In this document: one piece after another, positions 34,866 through 46,164 of the stretch | How the letters are laid out: every line of letters starts with the position of its first letter | How positions within the stretch are numbered: the first letter of the stretch is position 1 | Made by a program: the position numbers and the translations under genes | Source: CBDBZL01 sp031399025 | Lineage (GTDB): Bacteria > Pseudomonadota > Alphaproteobacteria > Sphingomonadales > Sphingomonadaceae | Reading direction: 5' to 3' | DNA length: 64,000 nt | Assembly (NCBI GenBank): GCA_031399025.1 | Contig: JANNOJ010000063.1 | Span: 17,695 to 81,694, forward strand | Notes under the pieces: model-generated | What the model was told of the DNA's origin: nothing | The model's database searches: none | The model's input: only the letters and a program-made list of their open reading frames with translations

Positions 34866-36452
34866 CTACGGCACCAGCACCGTATCCCTCGCCTCCGCAT
34901 CGGTCTGCGGGAAGTCGAGGGTGAAATGCAGCCCGCGGCTCTCGCGCCGCTTGAGCGCGCTCCTGACGATGAGGTCGGCGCATTGCAGCAGGTTGCGCAG
35001 CTCGACGAGGTCGGTGGTGACGCGGAAATGGCCGTAATAATCGTCGATCTCGCCGTGCAGCAGCGCGATGCGGTGCGCCGCGCGCTCGAGCCGCTTGGTG
35101 GTGCGCACGATGCCCACGTAGTTCCACATGAAACGGCGGATCTCGGTCCAGTTCTGCTTGATGACCACCTCCTCGTCGGTCTCGGTCACCCGGCTGGCGT
35201 CCCATTCGCGGATCGTCGGCACCGCGGGAAACTCGCCCCAGCGCGCCAGGATGTCGCGCCCGGCAGCATCGCCGAACACGAAGCACTCGAGCAGCGAGTT
35301 CGAGGCGAGCCGGTTGGCCCCGTGCAATCCGCTCTCGGTGCACTCGCCCGCCGCGTATAGCCCCGGCAAATCGGTGCGAGCGGCCAGGTCGATGAGGATG
35401 CCCCCGCAGGTGTAATGCTGCGCGGGCACCACCGGGATCGGCCCGGCGGTCATGTCGATGCCGAGGCCCAGCAGCTTGTCGTGGATGTTGGGGAAGTGCT
35501 CGCGCACGAATGCGGCCGGCATGTGGCTGATGTCGAGGTGCACGCAGTCGAGGCCGAAGCGCTTGATCTCGGCGTCGATCGCGCGGGCCACCACATCGCG
35601 CGGCGCCAGCTCCAGGCGCGCCTCGTCGTAATAGGCCATGAAGCGCTTGCCCGTGCGCGGGTTGATCAGCCGCCCGCCCTCGCCGCGCACGGCCTCGGTG
35701 ATGAGGAAGTTCTTCACCTCCAGATGGTACAGGCAGGTCGGGTGGAACTGCATCATCTCCATGTTGGAGACCCGCGCCCCGGCCCGCCAGGCCATGGCGA
35801 TGCCGTCGCCCGTCGCCCCGCGCGGCGCGGTGGAGAACAGGTAGCAGCGCCCCGCCCCGCCCGAGGCCATGATGGTGGCGCGCGCGGTATGCGCCTCGAC
35901 GCGCCCGGTGGCGGCGTCGAGTGCATAGGCGCCCCAGACCCGGCCCGAGCCCGAATAGCGCGCCTCGTGGCGCCCGGTGATGAGGTCGATGCAGGTGCGT
36001 TCGGGCAGCAGGGTGATGTTGGGATTGGCTTCGGCCGCCTCGAGCAAGGCCGCCTGCACCGCCCAGCCGGTAGCATCGTCGACATGGACGATGCGCCGAT
36101 GCGAATGGCCGCCCTCGCGCGTCAGGTGGAAGCCCGGGCCATCGGGGTTGAACGGCACGCCGAGCGCCGCCAGCCGCTCGATCGCCTCGGGAGCCTGGCC
36201 GATCACGTGTTCCACCGTCTCGCGCCGGTTGAGCCCCGCGCCCGCCATCATGGTATCGGCGACGTGCTGCTCGAAGGTGTCGCCGGCGTCCAGCACCGCG
36301 GCGATCCCGCCTTGCGCCCAGGCGGTCGAACCGCTGGTGAGCGGCCCCTTGGCCAGCACCAGCACCTTCAAGCGCTGCGCCAGCACCAGCGCGGCCGACA
36401 GCCCCGCCGCGCCTGAGCCGATGATGAGGACGTCGTGCGCGCTTGCGGTCAT
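34866..36452 (-). CDS. nadB: L-aspartate oxidase
   Basis: A 528-residue flavoprotein that oxidises aspartate to iminoaspartate, the first step of de novo NAD synthesis. The FAD-binding IIGSGAAGLSAALVL is at about residues 9-23; TSGSTAWAQGGIAAV and HTARATIMASGGAG are family signatures, GEGGRLIN follows in the active-site region, and the AGECTESGLHGANRLASNSLLE stretch confirms NadB over succinate dehydrogenase. The ATG at 36452 gives the usual start; the frame extends further upstream through tandem repeats that I regard as noncoding. nadA and nadC are not nearby. Confidence 0.95.
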   Translation of the reverse strand: MTASAHDVLIIGSGAAGLSAALVLAQRLKVLVLAKGPLTSGSTAWAQGGIAAVLDAGDTFEQHVADTMMAGAGLNRRETVEHVIGQAPEAIERLAALGVPFNPDGPGFHLTREGGHSHRRIVHVDDATGWAVQAALLEAAEANPNITLLPERTCIDLITGRHEARYSGSGRVWGAYALDAATGRVEAHTARATIMASGGAGRCYLFSTAPRGATGDGIAMAWRAGARVSNMEMMQFHPTCLYHLEVKNFLITEAVRGEGGRLINPRTGKRFMAYYDEARLELAPRDVVARAIDAEIKRFGLDCVHLDISHMPAAFVREHFPNIHDKLLGLGIDMTAGPIPVVPAQHYTCGGILIDLAARTDLPGLYAAGECTESGLHGANRLASNSLLECFVFGDAAGRDILARWGEFPAVPTIREWDASRVTETDEEVVIKQNWTEIRRFMWNYVGIVRTTKRLERAAHRIALLHGEIDDYYGHFRVTTDLVELRNLLQCADLIVRSALKRRESRGLHFTLDFPQTDAEARDTVLVP

Positions 36453-36499
36453 GCGCGTCCCATGGCGGCGCGGGCGCGCGGGAGCAAGGCTGGCCATCA

Positions 36500-36544
36500 G
36501 GCCGGGTGGCGCAAGGCCGGGTGGCGCAAGGCCGGGCGGCGCGA
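36500..36544. repeat. 15-bp tandem repeat upstream of nadB
   Basis: Two identical units GGCCGGGTGGCGCAA (36500-36514, 36515-36529) and a third differing at two bases (36530-36544). They lie between the divergent nadB and S9 peptidase genes and may fall in either promoter or leader. Confidence 0.75.
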
Positions 36545-36650
36545 AGCGGGCGGTGTGCAAAGGGGGCTGGACCGGCGGGCCGGGCGTGGCATGAAGGGGG
36601 CGGGCCGAGGCCGCACCAGGCCGCTCGTCCCGCCGCAGGAGCCTTGTCGC

Positions 36651-38624
<1,974 letters not shown>

Positions 38625-38779
38625 GGGGCGGGCCGGCGCCTCTTCATGGCTCTCCGGCTGTGCAGTGCTTCAAAGTGGCGCAGCGACGGGCCATGCACGG
38701 CTCGCATTATGTAAGGGCGACTTCAGTTGGGTGTGCGATTCGCTGGACTGGTAGTTTTATGTCGTTTGCGGCAACGGCC

Positions 38780-39358
38780 TTATACAGTGGGTTTGATTGC
38801 ATCGTAGAAGAAGTTATCTTGCTCATGAGCGCCGACTAGCTGCAGTCCTGACGCATTGAGAAGTCGTTCATACTCGCGTTCGCCAAGTGATCTGGACCGT
38901 CGTCCGGTCAGCACGTCCTGCCATTCGCAGGCCTGGCGGGGCGCAGTGAACAGAAAACGCCCTCCTGGCCGCAGGGCATTCGTCACCCGGTGCAATACCT
39001 TAAGCTGATTGTCAGGCGACAGCAGGAACAGCAAACCGACGCAAACGGCTGCATCAAAATCGCGGTTAAAGAAAGCGCTATCCTGCGCAGCTTCGCATGC
39101 GGCTTCTACATCAGGAAATCTCCCGCGAAACGCAGCTGTCAAGGAGGGCGATGCGTCAATCCCGAAAATGACGAAACCATCCTCGATCAGAGCTTGCGCT
39201 ATCGGCACTCCAGAGCCGCAAGCAACATCTACGATTGAGCTTGATGGCGCCAGATTGTCCCTGGCCCAGGATCGCACGAACGTCGCACCGATGTCGGATC
39301 GAGCGGCAATGAATTTGTCTGCAATGTCTTCATAGCCCTCAGAATGGTCGACGCTCAT
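38780..39358 (-). CDS. SAM-dependent methyltransferase
   Basis: A 192-residue class I methyltransferase. Motif I is IVDVACGSGVPIA (about residues 40-52), followed by IFGIDASPSLTAAFRGRFP, FDAAVCVGLLFLLSPD and ALRPGGRFLFTAP. The substrate is unknown. The ATG at 39358 follows AAGGTG; the open frame continues upstream to 39454 without homology. Base composition is less GC-rich than neighbours, and both flanks (38625-38779 and 39359-39653) hold no genes, which suggests a recently acquired single gene. Confidence 0.82.
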   Translation of the reverse strand: MSVDHSEGYEDIADKFIAARSDIGATFVRSWARDNLAPSSSIVDVACGSGVPIAQALIEDGFVIFGIDASPSLTAAFRGRFPDVEAACEAAQDSAFFNRDFDAAVCVGLLFLLSPDNQLKVLHRVTNALRPGGRFLFTAPRQACEWQDVLTGRRSRSLGEREYERLLNASGLQLVGAHEQDNFFYDAIKPTV

Positions 39359-39653
39359 TCCGCGCACCTTCAACAAATAGAGCCTGCTCCCCGACCCTAT
39401 CGGATAGCGGTCGATTGCAAAGCCGGAGTCCATCAACAGGGTGCCTGGCGGCATTAGGCTGTCCTACATTGCAGACATCCGCCATCTGCCTGCGGCCGAT
39501 GCGATCCCGAGGGCGGGCGAAACATGTGCGAACAAGTGTCACCTGTCACCCAGCCCGTGTTGTTCGCGCTGATGCGCCAATTCTAAAGGAAACGCTGGGT
39601 TGACCGTGTCGCCTTCCTCAACTTCGCATCGCCCCCCAAGGGCTCGCGCTGCC

Positions 39654-40640
39654 TCAACCGGCGCTGCCCGCCGCGCTCGTCAGCTGCACGAACACATCCT
39701 CCAGGTCCGCCTCGCGGGTGGTGACGTCCTCCACGGTGTAGCCGTGGCTCTGCACCAGCGCGAGCACCTGCCCTGCGTTCGAGCGGTCGCGGTTGTAGGT
39801 GATCTCCAGCGTGCGCGGGTCGATCACCTGGACCTTGGAAAAGCCCTCCTCCATCGGCGGGCCGGCGATGTCCTTGTCGACGCTCACCCGCACGATCTTC
39901 TCGCGCGCCATGGCCACCAGCTCGCGGGTGGGCTTGTTGGCGATCAGCTCGCCGTTGCTGATGATGGCGATCCGCTCGCACAATTGCTCGGCCTCTTCCA
40001 GGTAGTGCGTGGTCAGCACCACCGTCACCCCTTCGGCATTGAGCTCGCTCACCAGCTCCCACAATTGCCGGCGCAGCTCCACGTCCACGCCCGCGGTCGG
40101 CTCGTCGAGCACCAGGATGGGCGGCGAGTGGACCATCGCCTTGGCGATCAGCAGCCGCCGCTTCATCCCGCCCGAAAGCGTGCGCGAATAGGCGTTGCGC
40201 TTGTCCTCCAGCCGCACCGCGCGCAGCAATTCCTCCGAACGCCGCAGCGCGCGCCCGACGCCGTACATGCCGCCCTGGTTCTCCAGCACCTCGAACGGGG
40301 TGAAGAACGGGTCGAATACGATCTCCTGCGGCACGATGCCGATCGAGAGCTTGGCATTGCGGTGGTCGTGGTCGATGTCGTGGCCCCAGATGCGGATGGT
40401 GCCGCTGGTCTTGTTGACGAGCCCGGCCATGATGTTGATGAGCGTCGACTTGCCCGCCCCGTTGGGGCCGAGCAGGCCGAAGATGCCGCCCGCGGGCACA
40501 TCGAAGGACAGCCCCTTGAGCGCCAGCTTGGCCGGCGAATCGCCCGTCCCCGCATAGCGCTTGACCACGTCGCGGATGACGATTGCGGGTTCCGGATCGG
40601 GTCGGCTGGCGACGGGTGGGGGGGAGCGCGGGTCGGGCAT
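39654..40640 (-). CDS. ABC transporter ATP-binding protein (ABC-2/NodI type)
   Basis: A 328-residue ABC ATPase. Walker A is GPNGAGKST, Q-loop VPQEIVFDP, signature LSGGMKRRL, Walker B ILVLDEPTAGVDVE and the H-loop TTHYLEEAEQL. The sequence, including the C-terminal domain, resembles DrrA/NodI-type exporters paired with an ABC-2 permease. No permease gene lies beside it, so its partner must be elsewhere. I prefer ATG 40640; a GTG at 40688 is in frame. It is divergent from a zinc-finger protein gene. Confidence 0.9.
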   Translation of the reverse strand: MPDPRSPPPVASRPDPEPAIVIRDVVKRYAGTGDSPAKLALKGLSFDVPAGGIFGLLGPNGAGKSTLINIMAGLVNKTSGTIRIWGHDIDHDHRNAKLSIGIVPQEIVFDPFFTPFEVLENQGGMYGVGRALRRSEELLRAVRLEDKRNAYSRTLSGGMKRRLLIAKAMVHSPPILVLDEPTAGVDVELRRQLWELVSELNAEGVTVVLTTHYLEEAEQLCERIAIISNGELIANKPTRELVAMAREKIVRVSVDKDIAGPPMEEGFSKVQVIDPRTLEITYNRDRSNAGQVLALVQSHGYTVEDVTTREADLEDVFVQLTSAAGSAG

Positions 40641-40729
40641 GATGCTGGCGCGCGCCACTTGGGACGCCGTGACGCGGGTGTAAAGCACCCATGTTGCCCG
40701 GCAGCAGCAGGCGGGCTAGGGCAGCGGCC

Positions 40730-41038
40730 ATGGCCGATCCGACGCGACCCGAACTGGTGCCCGAAACGACGCTCGTCGCCGGGCGTCGGGTGTGGTGCGA
40801 CGGCTCGGGCGACATCCGTAGCGGCCCCGGTTTTCGCTCCGCCGCGCTGGGCCATCCGCGCGTCTTCATGCAGATCGATGAGAAGGGCTATGCCGATTGC
40901 GGCTATTGCGACCGACGCTTCATCCTCGCGGGCGGGCCGGCCGATGCCACGGCGGCCGATGCGGGTGAGCCGGAGCGCAGCCTGCACGAAGTGGAGCGGG
41001 GCGATCTCGCCGCTGGCGAGCCGACGCCGCATAGCTGA
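40730..41038 (+). CDS. CHCC-type zinc-finger protein
   Basis: A 102-residue protein with the zf-CHCC domain known from the NDUFS6 accessory subunit of complex I: the LGHPRVFMQID segment provides the His and CGYCDRRF the Cys pair (residues about 58-65), with a further Cys in RRVWCDGSG. Bacterial homologues are short soluble proteins of unclear role, probably binding zinc. The C-terminal third is acidic and variable. It is divergent from the ABC ATPase gene. Confidence 0.8.
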   Translation: MADPTRPELVPETTLVAGRRVWCDGSGDIRSGPGFRSAALGHPRVFMQIDEKGYADCGYCDRRFILAGGPADATAADAGEPERSLHEVERGDLAAGEPTPHS

Positions 41039-41104
41039 GGCTGAGGCGCAACGGAAAAGGCACGGTCAGCGGTTGTTCAGCGGCAACATGACACCCATAT
41101 GCCA

Positions 41105-41128
41105 CACAGTGGGAGACACAGTGGGAGA
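41105..41128 (+). repeat. 12-bp direct duplication carrying the ribosome binding site
   Basis: CACAGTGGGAGA occurs twice in tandem. The second copy supplies the GGGAG seven bases before the ATG at 41135; the first copy is a spare Shine-Dalgarno. Confidence 0.75.
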
Positions 41129-41134
41129 ACGCCG

Positions 41135-41530
41135 ATGAAGTCTGTTCTGGTTGCGCTTGGCGCCGCGGCCTTCGCCTTCGGCGCTGCTCCCTCCAGCGCC
41201 GCAACCGCCGAAGAAAAGGGCGCCGCCCGGTTCGCCGAGCTGACCCAAGGTCGTACCGCCGGCGAGCCACGCAGCTGCATCTCGGCGATGCGCTCGAACG
41301 ATCTCAAAGTGGTCGAGTACCTGGGCATCGTCTACGAGCAGGGCGATACCGTGTGGATCGCGCGCGCGGCCGATCCGCGCTCGCTCGGGCACAGCGACGT
41401 GCCGATTTTCGAGCGATTCGGCAGCCAGCTGTGCCGCCAGGACGTGATTCGCACCATCGATCGTTCCTCGCATTTCACGACCGGCGTGGTGTTCCTCGAC
41501 GAATTCGTCCCCTACACCAAGCAGGGCTGA
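41135..41530 (+). CDS. Small exported hypothetical protein (131 aa)
   Basis: A secreted protein: signal MKSVLVALGAAAFAFGAAPSSAA, then about 108 mature residues with two cysteines (RSCISAMRSNDL and SQLCRQDVIRTID), likely disulfide-bonded. The fold is probably beta-rich (LKVVEYLGIVYEQGDTVWIARAADP). Similar small exported proteins occur in sphingomonads without known function. The start follows a duplicated GGGAGA element. The downstream 280 bases to the convergent ROK gene contain nothing I can support. Confidence 0.7.
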   Translation: MKSVLVALGAAAFAFGAAPSSAATAEEKGAARFAELTQGRTAGEPRSCISAMRSNDLKVVEYLGIVYEQGDTVWIARAADPRSLGHSDVPIFERFGSQLCRQDVIRTIDRSSHFTTGVVFLDEFVPYTKQG

Positions 41531-41817
41531 ACCCATGGCTGCCGGGACGCGGTTCTCCGCGGGTTTTGCTTGGCGCCTGCCGAGGGCCAAGGTCCTGCTG
41601 GCGACCGCGGGCGGTGGCCGCCATCTGGGGGTCATAGGCCGATTGACGATGCGCGATCGTCGGCCCTGGCACGCCGTGCGACCACTGCAAATGGGGCTCG
41701 ATCCGGCGCATCTGCGTCTCCGACCACCAGATCACTCACGCCGGCCTCCTCGCGCCGCCATTCAATCAACCCATCGCCCCCGCTGCAGGCAGTTTACCGG
41801 GTCCGAGCCCAGCTGGG

Positions 41818-42735
41818 CTAGGCCCCGGTCGGGCTGACCGCGCGCGCCGCATCCCATGCGAGTTCGATTGCCCCGACCAGGCCGGGCGACGGATCGCTCA
41901 GCACCGGCTGGCAAATGTATGATCCGACCGCGCCGCTGTATCGATCGAGCGCATAGCCCGCGCTCAGCCGTTCGAACCAGAACCGCACCGCCGGATACAG
42001 GGTCGCCTGCCCCATCACCCCGCCACCGATGACGATCCGTTGCGGACGCGCGATATAGGTGAGGTTGACGCATAAAGCGGCGATGTATTGCGCCTCATAG
42101 TCCCAAGCGGGATGATGGGCCGCAAGCTCCTCCGCCGGGCAGCCCCAGCGGGCGGCGATCGCCGGGCCGCTGGCAAGCCCCTCCAGACAATCGCCATGGC
42201 TCGGGCAGATACCGGCAAATCCGTCGCCATCGGCGCGCGGCACCCGGATGTGGCCCATTTCCGGGTGGCCCACGCGCGTCTGCTGCCCCTTGGTGTCGCA
42301 CAGCCCTACCCCGATGCCGGTGCCGATGGTGACATAGCAGATGCGTTCGAGGCCCCGCCCCGCTCCGTGGTGCAGCTCGGCCCGCGCGGCGCAGTTGACG
42401 TCGGTATCGATGATTGCCGGCGCGCCGACGATGGCGGCCACGCGCCCCAGCATATCGACCCGTGACCAACCAGCCTTGGGGGTCATCGTCAGCCGACCGA
42501 AACCGGGCGACCCCCGATCGAGATCGAGCGGGCCGAAGCTGGCGATTCCCGCCCCCCGGATCGGTCCGTGCTGCGCGGCCCGCTCCGAATAGAACGCGGC
42601 AAGGACCCCGAACACCGTCGCGGGATCGGACGTGGGAAACCGCGATTGCGCCAGCACGCCGCCTTCTCCGTCGGCGAGCGCGCAGATCATTTTGGTCCCT
42701 CCCGCTTCCAGCGCGGCGAATAGCTGCTTGCCCAT
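41818..42735 (-). CDS. ROK-family fructokinase
   Basis: A 305-residue sugar kinase. The ATP motif AALEAGGTKMICAL opens the protein; VTIGTGIGVGL, HPEMGHIRVPRADGDGFAG and the zinc-site CPSHGDCLEGLASGPAI identify the ROK fructokinase group (YdhR/Mak type). It phosphorylates fructose to fructose-6-phosphate in the cytoplasm. The ATG at 42735 gives the family N-terminus; a GTG at 42747 is possible. No sugar transporter lies nearby. Confidence 0.9.
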   Translation of the reverse strand: MGKQLFAALEAGGTKMICALADGEGGVLAQSRFPTSDPATVFGVLAAFYSERAAQHGPIRGAGIASFGPLDLDRGSPGFGRLTMTPKAGWSRVDMLGRVAAIVGAPAIIDTDVNCAARAELHHGAGRGLERICYVTIGTGIGVGLCDTKGQQTRVGHPEMGHIRVPRADGDGFAGICPSHGDCLEGLASGPAIAARWGCPAEELAAHHPAWDYEAQYIAALCVNLTYIARPQRIVIGGGVMGQATLYPAVRFWFERLSAGYALDRYSGAVGSYICQPVLSDPSPGLVGAIELAWDAARAVSPTGA

Positions 42736-42747
42736 GGCGTTGGTCAC

Positions 42748-43232
42748 CGGTCCACACTCGAGTGCAAGCCAGCGTGATCCGTGCCGGGCGGAACGGGGTC
42801 ATGCCGGCGCATCGTTCCGAACCGAGGATTGACCAGCAGGCGCGCGGCACCGCCCGATTTCGGTCGCGCCACCCCGCGATTGCTCACCCGTTCCAGGCTT
42901 CGAGCTCGCAGTGCAGCGGGTCGCCTGGGGCGAAGGATAGCTGGTTGGTTGGCGACATGCAGCACCTGTGCCGACAGTTGGTCCGGGACGCCGATCAGCA
43001 CGCCCGCAGCGAGAATGCAATAGGAAGGCCAGGTCCAAGCCGGATATCCGCCGAGCGACGATGGCGGCGAGGCTGATTGGCGCGGGGTGATTATGCCACC
43101 AGCAAGCCGATCCATTTCATCGGCTCGAGGGCTGGGCAGCGTTGCCGGACAGGCATTGGCGCCGCTCCTGTTCGGGTCCATTGTCGGGCCGCGCATGGCG
43201 CAACAGCATTATTCGCAGGGTAAGGCGGGGGT
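42748..43232. other. Intergenic region, possible gene remnant
   Basis: No intact gene in these 485 bases. On the minus strand, a short frame reads MSPTNQLSFAPGDPLHCELEAW before a stop near 42892, and a shifted frame upstream reads GGYPAWTWPSYCILAAGVL. Together they might be a degraded gene end, but I recognise no family and the evidence is weak. Confidence 0.25.
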
Positions 43233-44684
43233 ATGGCTGGCAGCAGACCGAAGGCACTTTCCCCTGGCTCTGAACGTCGGCCCAAACTCCCCCTGCGGCA
43301 AGGCCTGTCCTGGTCCGCCGGCATGGCAGCCGTCGGCGCGGCCGTAACCGCCATTCTCCTCCTCCTCATCCTGGCTACAGAGTACCTCCCTGCTGAGCCG
43401 ATGCGCCAGAACCTGCGACAATCGATTGCGGAAGGATCGTTGCAGAGCGAGGACTGGCCGCGGGATCGGACCCTGGGCGTCAACCAGTACAATGATTGTC
43501 TGCTGGTGATGATGGCGCGCTTTCGTCAGTCGCCGTGGTCGTCCGCAGTGAGCCCGCTCGTGGTCTTCAACGACTATCCGCAACCGCTTCTCGACCCCCA
43601 GGGCAAGGTGCGGCAGGAATGCTCGATCGCTGTCGATGCCGTGCAGTCCGACCACCCGCGGGAAATGCTGCCGCGAGCGTACTATCTTCCCTACGACCGC
43701 TACGTACACGGCTACCGGATTCCCTTTCACGTCTTGATTTCGGTCGGCTCTTTGGCGGACATTCGTTTCCTCTACCGAGTGCTGGTCGTTGGCTTGCTGC
43801 TCCTGGTCATCGTCGCTCACCTAAGTCGCCTGTACCGCTCCTGCCGTTGCTCGACCCCTGCAGAGTGGGTCTCGCATGCGGGCTTCGCGGTCATTCCGGC
43901 TTCGATCCTGCTGTTCAGCGGCATCGATTATTATGCCCAGTCGCTAACGCACGGCCCTTCGGACATCCTGCTGATCGCTGCCTACGCCTGGCTCTCATTG
44001 CGACCCTTGCCGCAGGGGTTGGAGGCGGACCTGCGCACGGCGATGCTCGGCGGCCTGGCGTTCGGCTTCGAGTTCCTGCACGGGACCCTGCCGGTGATGC
44101 TGGCAATGGTCCTGGGATGCACTGCCCTGCACTCTTTCCGGTTACACACGGCAATCTCATCGCTGGAAGTCACGCGGTCGGTGGCGGCCTGTATAGCGGG
44201 CGCCACCGGAGCTGCACTCGCCAAGATCTTGGCCGCCATGACCGCGCTTGGACCGACCGCGATCGCGGCGTTCCTCGGGCAATTGACCTACCGCATGGGC
44301 GGAGAGGACTACTTGCTGAGCGAGGTTGTCGCTCGGCTGCAAAGCAGCTTGCACATGATTGCGTGGGGAGTTGCGCCGATCGGCCAGCTTGCCGTGGTCG
44401 CCGGCATTATGTCCGCGCTGGCCGCATTGCTGGCGGCATTATTCGGGAAAATGGCGCGCTGGCGCAGGATGGCCGTGATTACGGCGCTGCTGTCGATAGG
44501 AGTGATATTCACCTGGTACGCCCTGTTCCGCAACCATACGGCCATCCACGCGCTGTTCATGGTGCGCATGCTCGCATGGCCGATCGGCATGGGCCCGGTA
44601 GCTCTCCTGCTGGCGGTCATGCCGCTCCCGGCGGCTCTGGATCCTCATGCCGCAACGAACGACGCACGCGGCCCGGCACGGTAG
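43233..44684 (+). CDS. Polytopic membrane protein of unknown function
   Basis: A 483-residue protein with about ten predicted membrane segments: an N-terminal anchor (AAVGAAVTAILLLLILATEYL), a large extracytoplasmic loop (about residues 55-165), then a dense helical bundle to the C-terminus. The topology, one anchor, a long loop, then many helices, resembles GT-C-type membrane enzymes, and the late YALFRNHTAIHALFMVRML segment is well conserved-looking, but I cannot name a family. The downstream 250 bases hold no gene. Confidence 0.65.
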   Translation: MAGSRPKALSPGSERRPKLPLRQGLSWSAGMAAVGAAVTAILLLLILATEYLPAEPMRQNLRQSIAEGSLQSEDWPRDRTLGVNQYNDCLLVMMARFRQSPWSSAVSPLVVFNDYPQPLLDPQGKVRQECSIAVDAVQSDHPREMLPRAYYLPYDRYVHGYRIPFHVLISVGSLADIRFLYRVLVVGLLLLVIVAHLSRLYRSCRCSTPAEWVSHAGFAVIPASILLFSGIDYYAQSLTHGPSDILLIAAYAWLSLRPLPQGLEADLRTAMLGGLAFGFEFLHGTLPVMLAMVLGCTALHSFRLHTAISSLEVTRSVAACIAGATGAALAKILAAMTALGPTAIAAFLGQLTYRMGGEDYLLSEVVARLQSSLHMIAWGVAPIGQLAVVAGIMSALAALLAALFGKMARWRRMAVITALLSIGVIFTWYALFRNHTAIHALFMVRMLAWPIGMGPVALLLAVMPLPAALDPHAATNDARGPAR

Positions 44685-44938
44685 CGCCTTGCCCACTCGG
44701 CGCGCAGAAGGCCGCCAGGGGCATTGCGTGGCAATTGCCTCAGAGGGTGCCCGCCTTGGGCTTGCTGGCGAGGGGGTGCGCCGCCGATACGTCCTTGGTC
44801 CGGGCGCCAGGCCGGCGCCGTGCGCCGCAATATCCAGCCCGATAATTTGCCCTGAGCCCCGCACGAGGGCGGTAGACCTTGCAGACGGGCCTGCTATCCT
44901 TGCCCCCGGTTACCCCCAAGGATGCTGGAGGCCCGACG

Positions 44939-45814
44939 ATGTGCACCGAACGACAAGTAGCCGGCATGGCTCCGATCAACCGGCGGCAATTCGCCGTGCT
45001 GAGCGCCGGCGTGGGCCTGGGCGGGGCGGTCGCCGCCTGCGCGCCGATGGCCGGTTCGGCGGCGGGCGCCGGCGGGGTCGCCGAAACCGCCGTCAGCTTC
45101 GCCGCGCCGGGCGGGACGATGGATGGCGTGTTCCTCCACCCGGCCACCGGCGCCCACCCGGGCATCATTCTGTGGCCCGACATCGCCGGCGTGCGTCCGG
45201 CCAAGATCGAGATGGGCCGCCGCCTCGCCGCCGAAGGCTATGCGGTGCTCGTCGCCAACCCCTACTACCGCAGCGTCGCCGGCCAGCCCTTCGCCGATTT
45301 CGACGCCTGGCGTGCGGGGGGCGGGATGCAGCGGGTCGGGCCCTGGCGCGCCGTCAACACGCCCGCCGCCATCGCCGAGACGGCCGTGGCGGTGGTCGCC
45401 TGGCTCGATGGGCAGGAAGCGGTGGATCGCGCACGCGGCATCGGCAACCAGGGCTATTGCATGACCGGCAGCTGGACGATCTTCACCGCCGCCGCCGTGC
45501 CCGCCCGCGTCAAGGCCGCGGCCAGCTTCCACGGCGGCGGCCTCGCCGGCGAGGACCCGACCGCACCGGTCAACCGGCTCGCCGACCTCGCCGATGATGC
45601 CCGCGTGCTCGTCGCCATCTCGCGCGACGACGATGCCGAGGCGCCCGCCGCCAAGACCCAGCTGCGCGCCGCGGCCGAGGCGGCGGGGGTGACGGCCGAG
45701 ATCGAGGTCTATGCCGGCGACCACGGCTGGACCGTGCTCGACAGCCCGGTCTACGACCAGGCCGAGGCCGACCGCGCCTGGGCGAACCTGCTGGAGCTCT
45801 ATTCCTCGTTGTAA
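44939..45814 (+). CDS. Exported dienelactone-hydrolase-family protein
   Basis: A 291-residue alpha/beta hydrolase. An N-terminal NRRQFAVLSAGVGLGGAVAACAP combines a twin-arginine motif with a possible lipobox, so it is probably a Tat-exported lipoprotein. The DLH domain has GIILWPDIAGVRP, GYAVLVANPYYR and the late GDHGWTV with its histidine. The nucleophile elbow reads GYCMTGSW, with Cys where dienelactone hydrolases have Cys or Ser. GGAGG lies seven bases before the ATG. Substrate unknown. Confidence 0.82.
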   Translation: MCTERQVAGMAPINRRQFAVLSAGVGLGGAVAACAPMAGSAAGAGGVAETAVSFAAPGGTMDGVFLHPATGAHPGIILWPDIAGVRPAKIEMGRRLAAEGYAVLVANPYYRSVAGQPFADFDAWRAGGGMQRVGPWRAVNTPAAIAETAVAVVAWLDGQEAVDRARGIGNQGYCMTGSWTIFTAAAVPARVKAAASFHGGGLAGEDPTAPVNRLADLADDARVLVAISRDDDAEAPAAKTQLRAAAEAAGVTAEIEVYAGDHGWTVLDSPVYDQAEADRAWANLLELYSSL

Positions 45815-46164
45815 CCGGAGCCGCGCTCGCCGGCCCCGGCTGCCGCCCTGATTCCGGCCTTTCCGCGTCGCTGTGCGACCGGCGGTTCGCCTCTCCGACA
45901 GTGGCCCGCGCCGAGCCATCGCGGGGCAGCGGCCATGCGCGTCACTCTCGGCCCGCAATGGATCCGCCATCGATCCCCGGCGAGCCGCGAGACCCTGCCG
46001 ACCGGACGCGAAGGATTACCATTCGTCCCGCGAACGGCTCGACTCGCTCTGCCGGTCTTTCCGACAGGGCGACTGAGCCGATCAGGGTCTGGCGCTTGGC
46101 ACCCCGCGGGCTACTTCGTCGTTACGTGCAGACGATTATCCAGCATTTTCAAAGGAGAGTATCG
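45815..46164. other. Intergenic region upstream of the DUF4168 gene
   Basis: 350 bases with no supported gene or recognised promoter. It ends with AAAGGAGAG, a strong ribosome binding site for the next gene. Confidence 0.4.
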
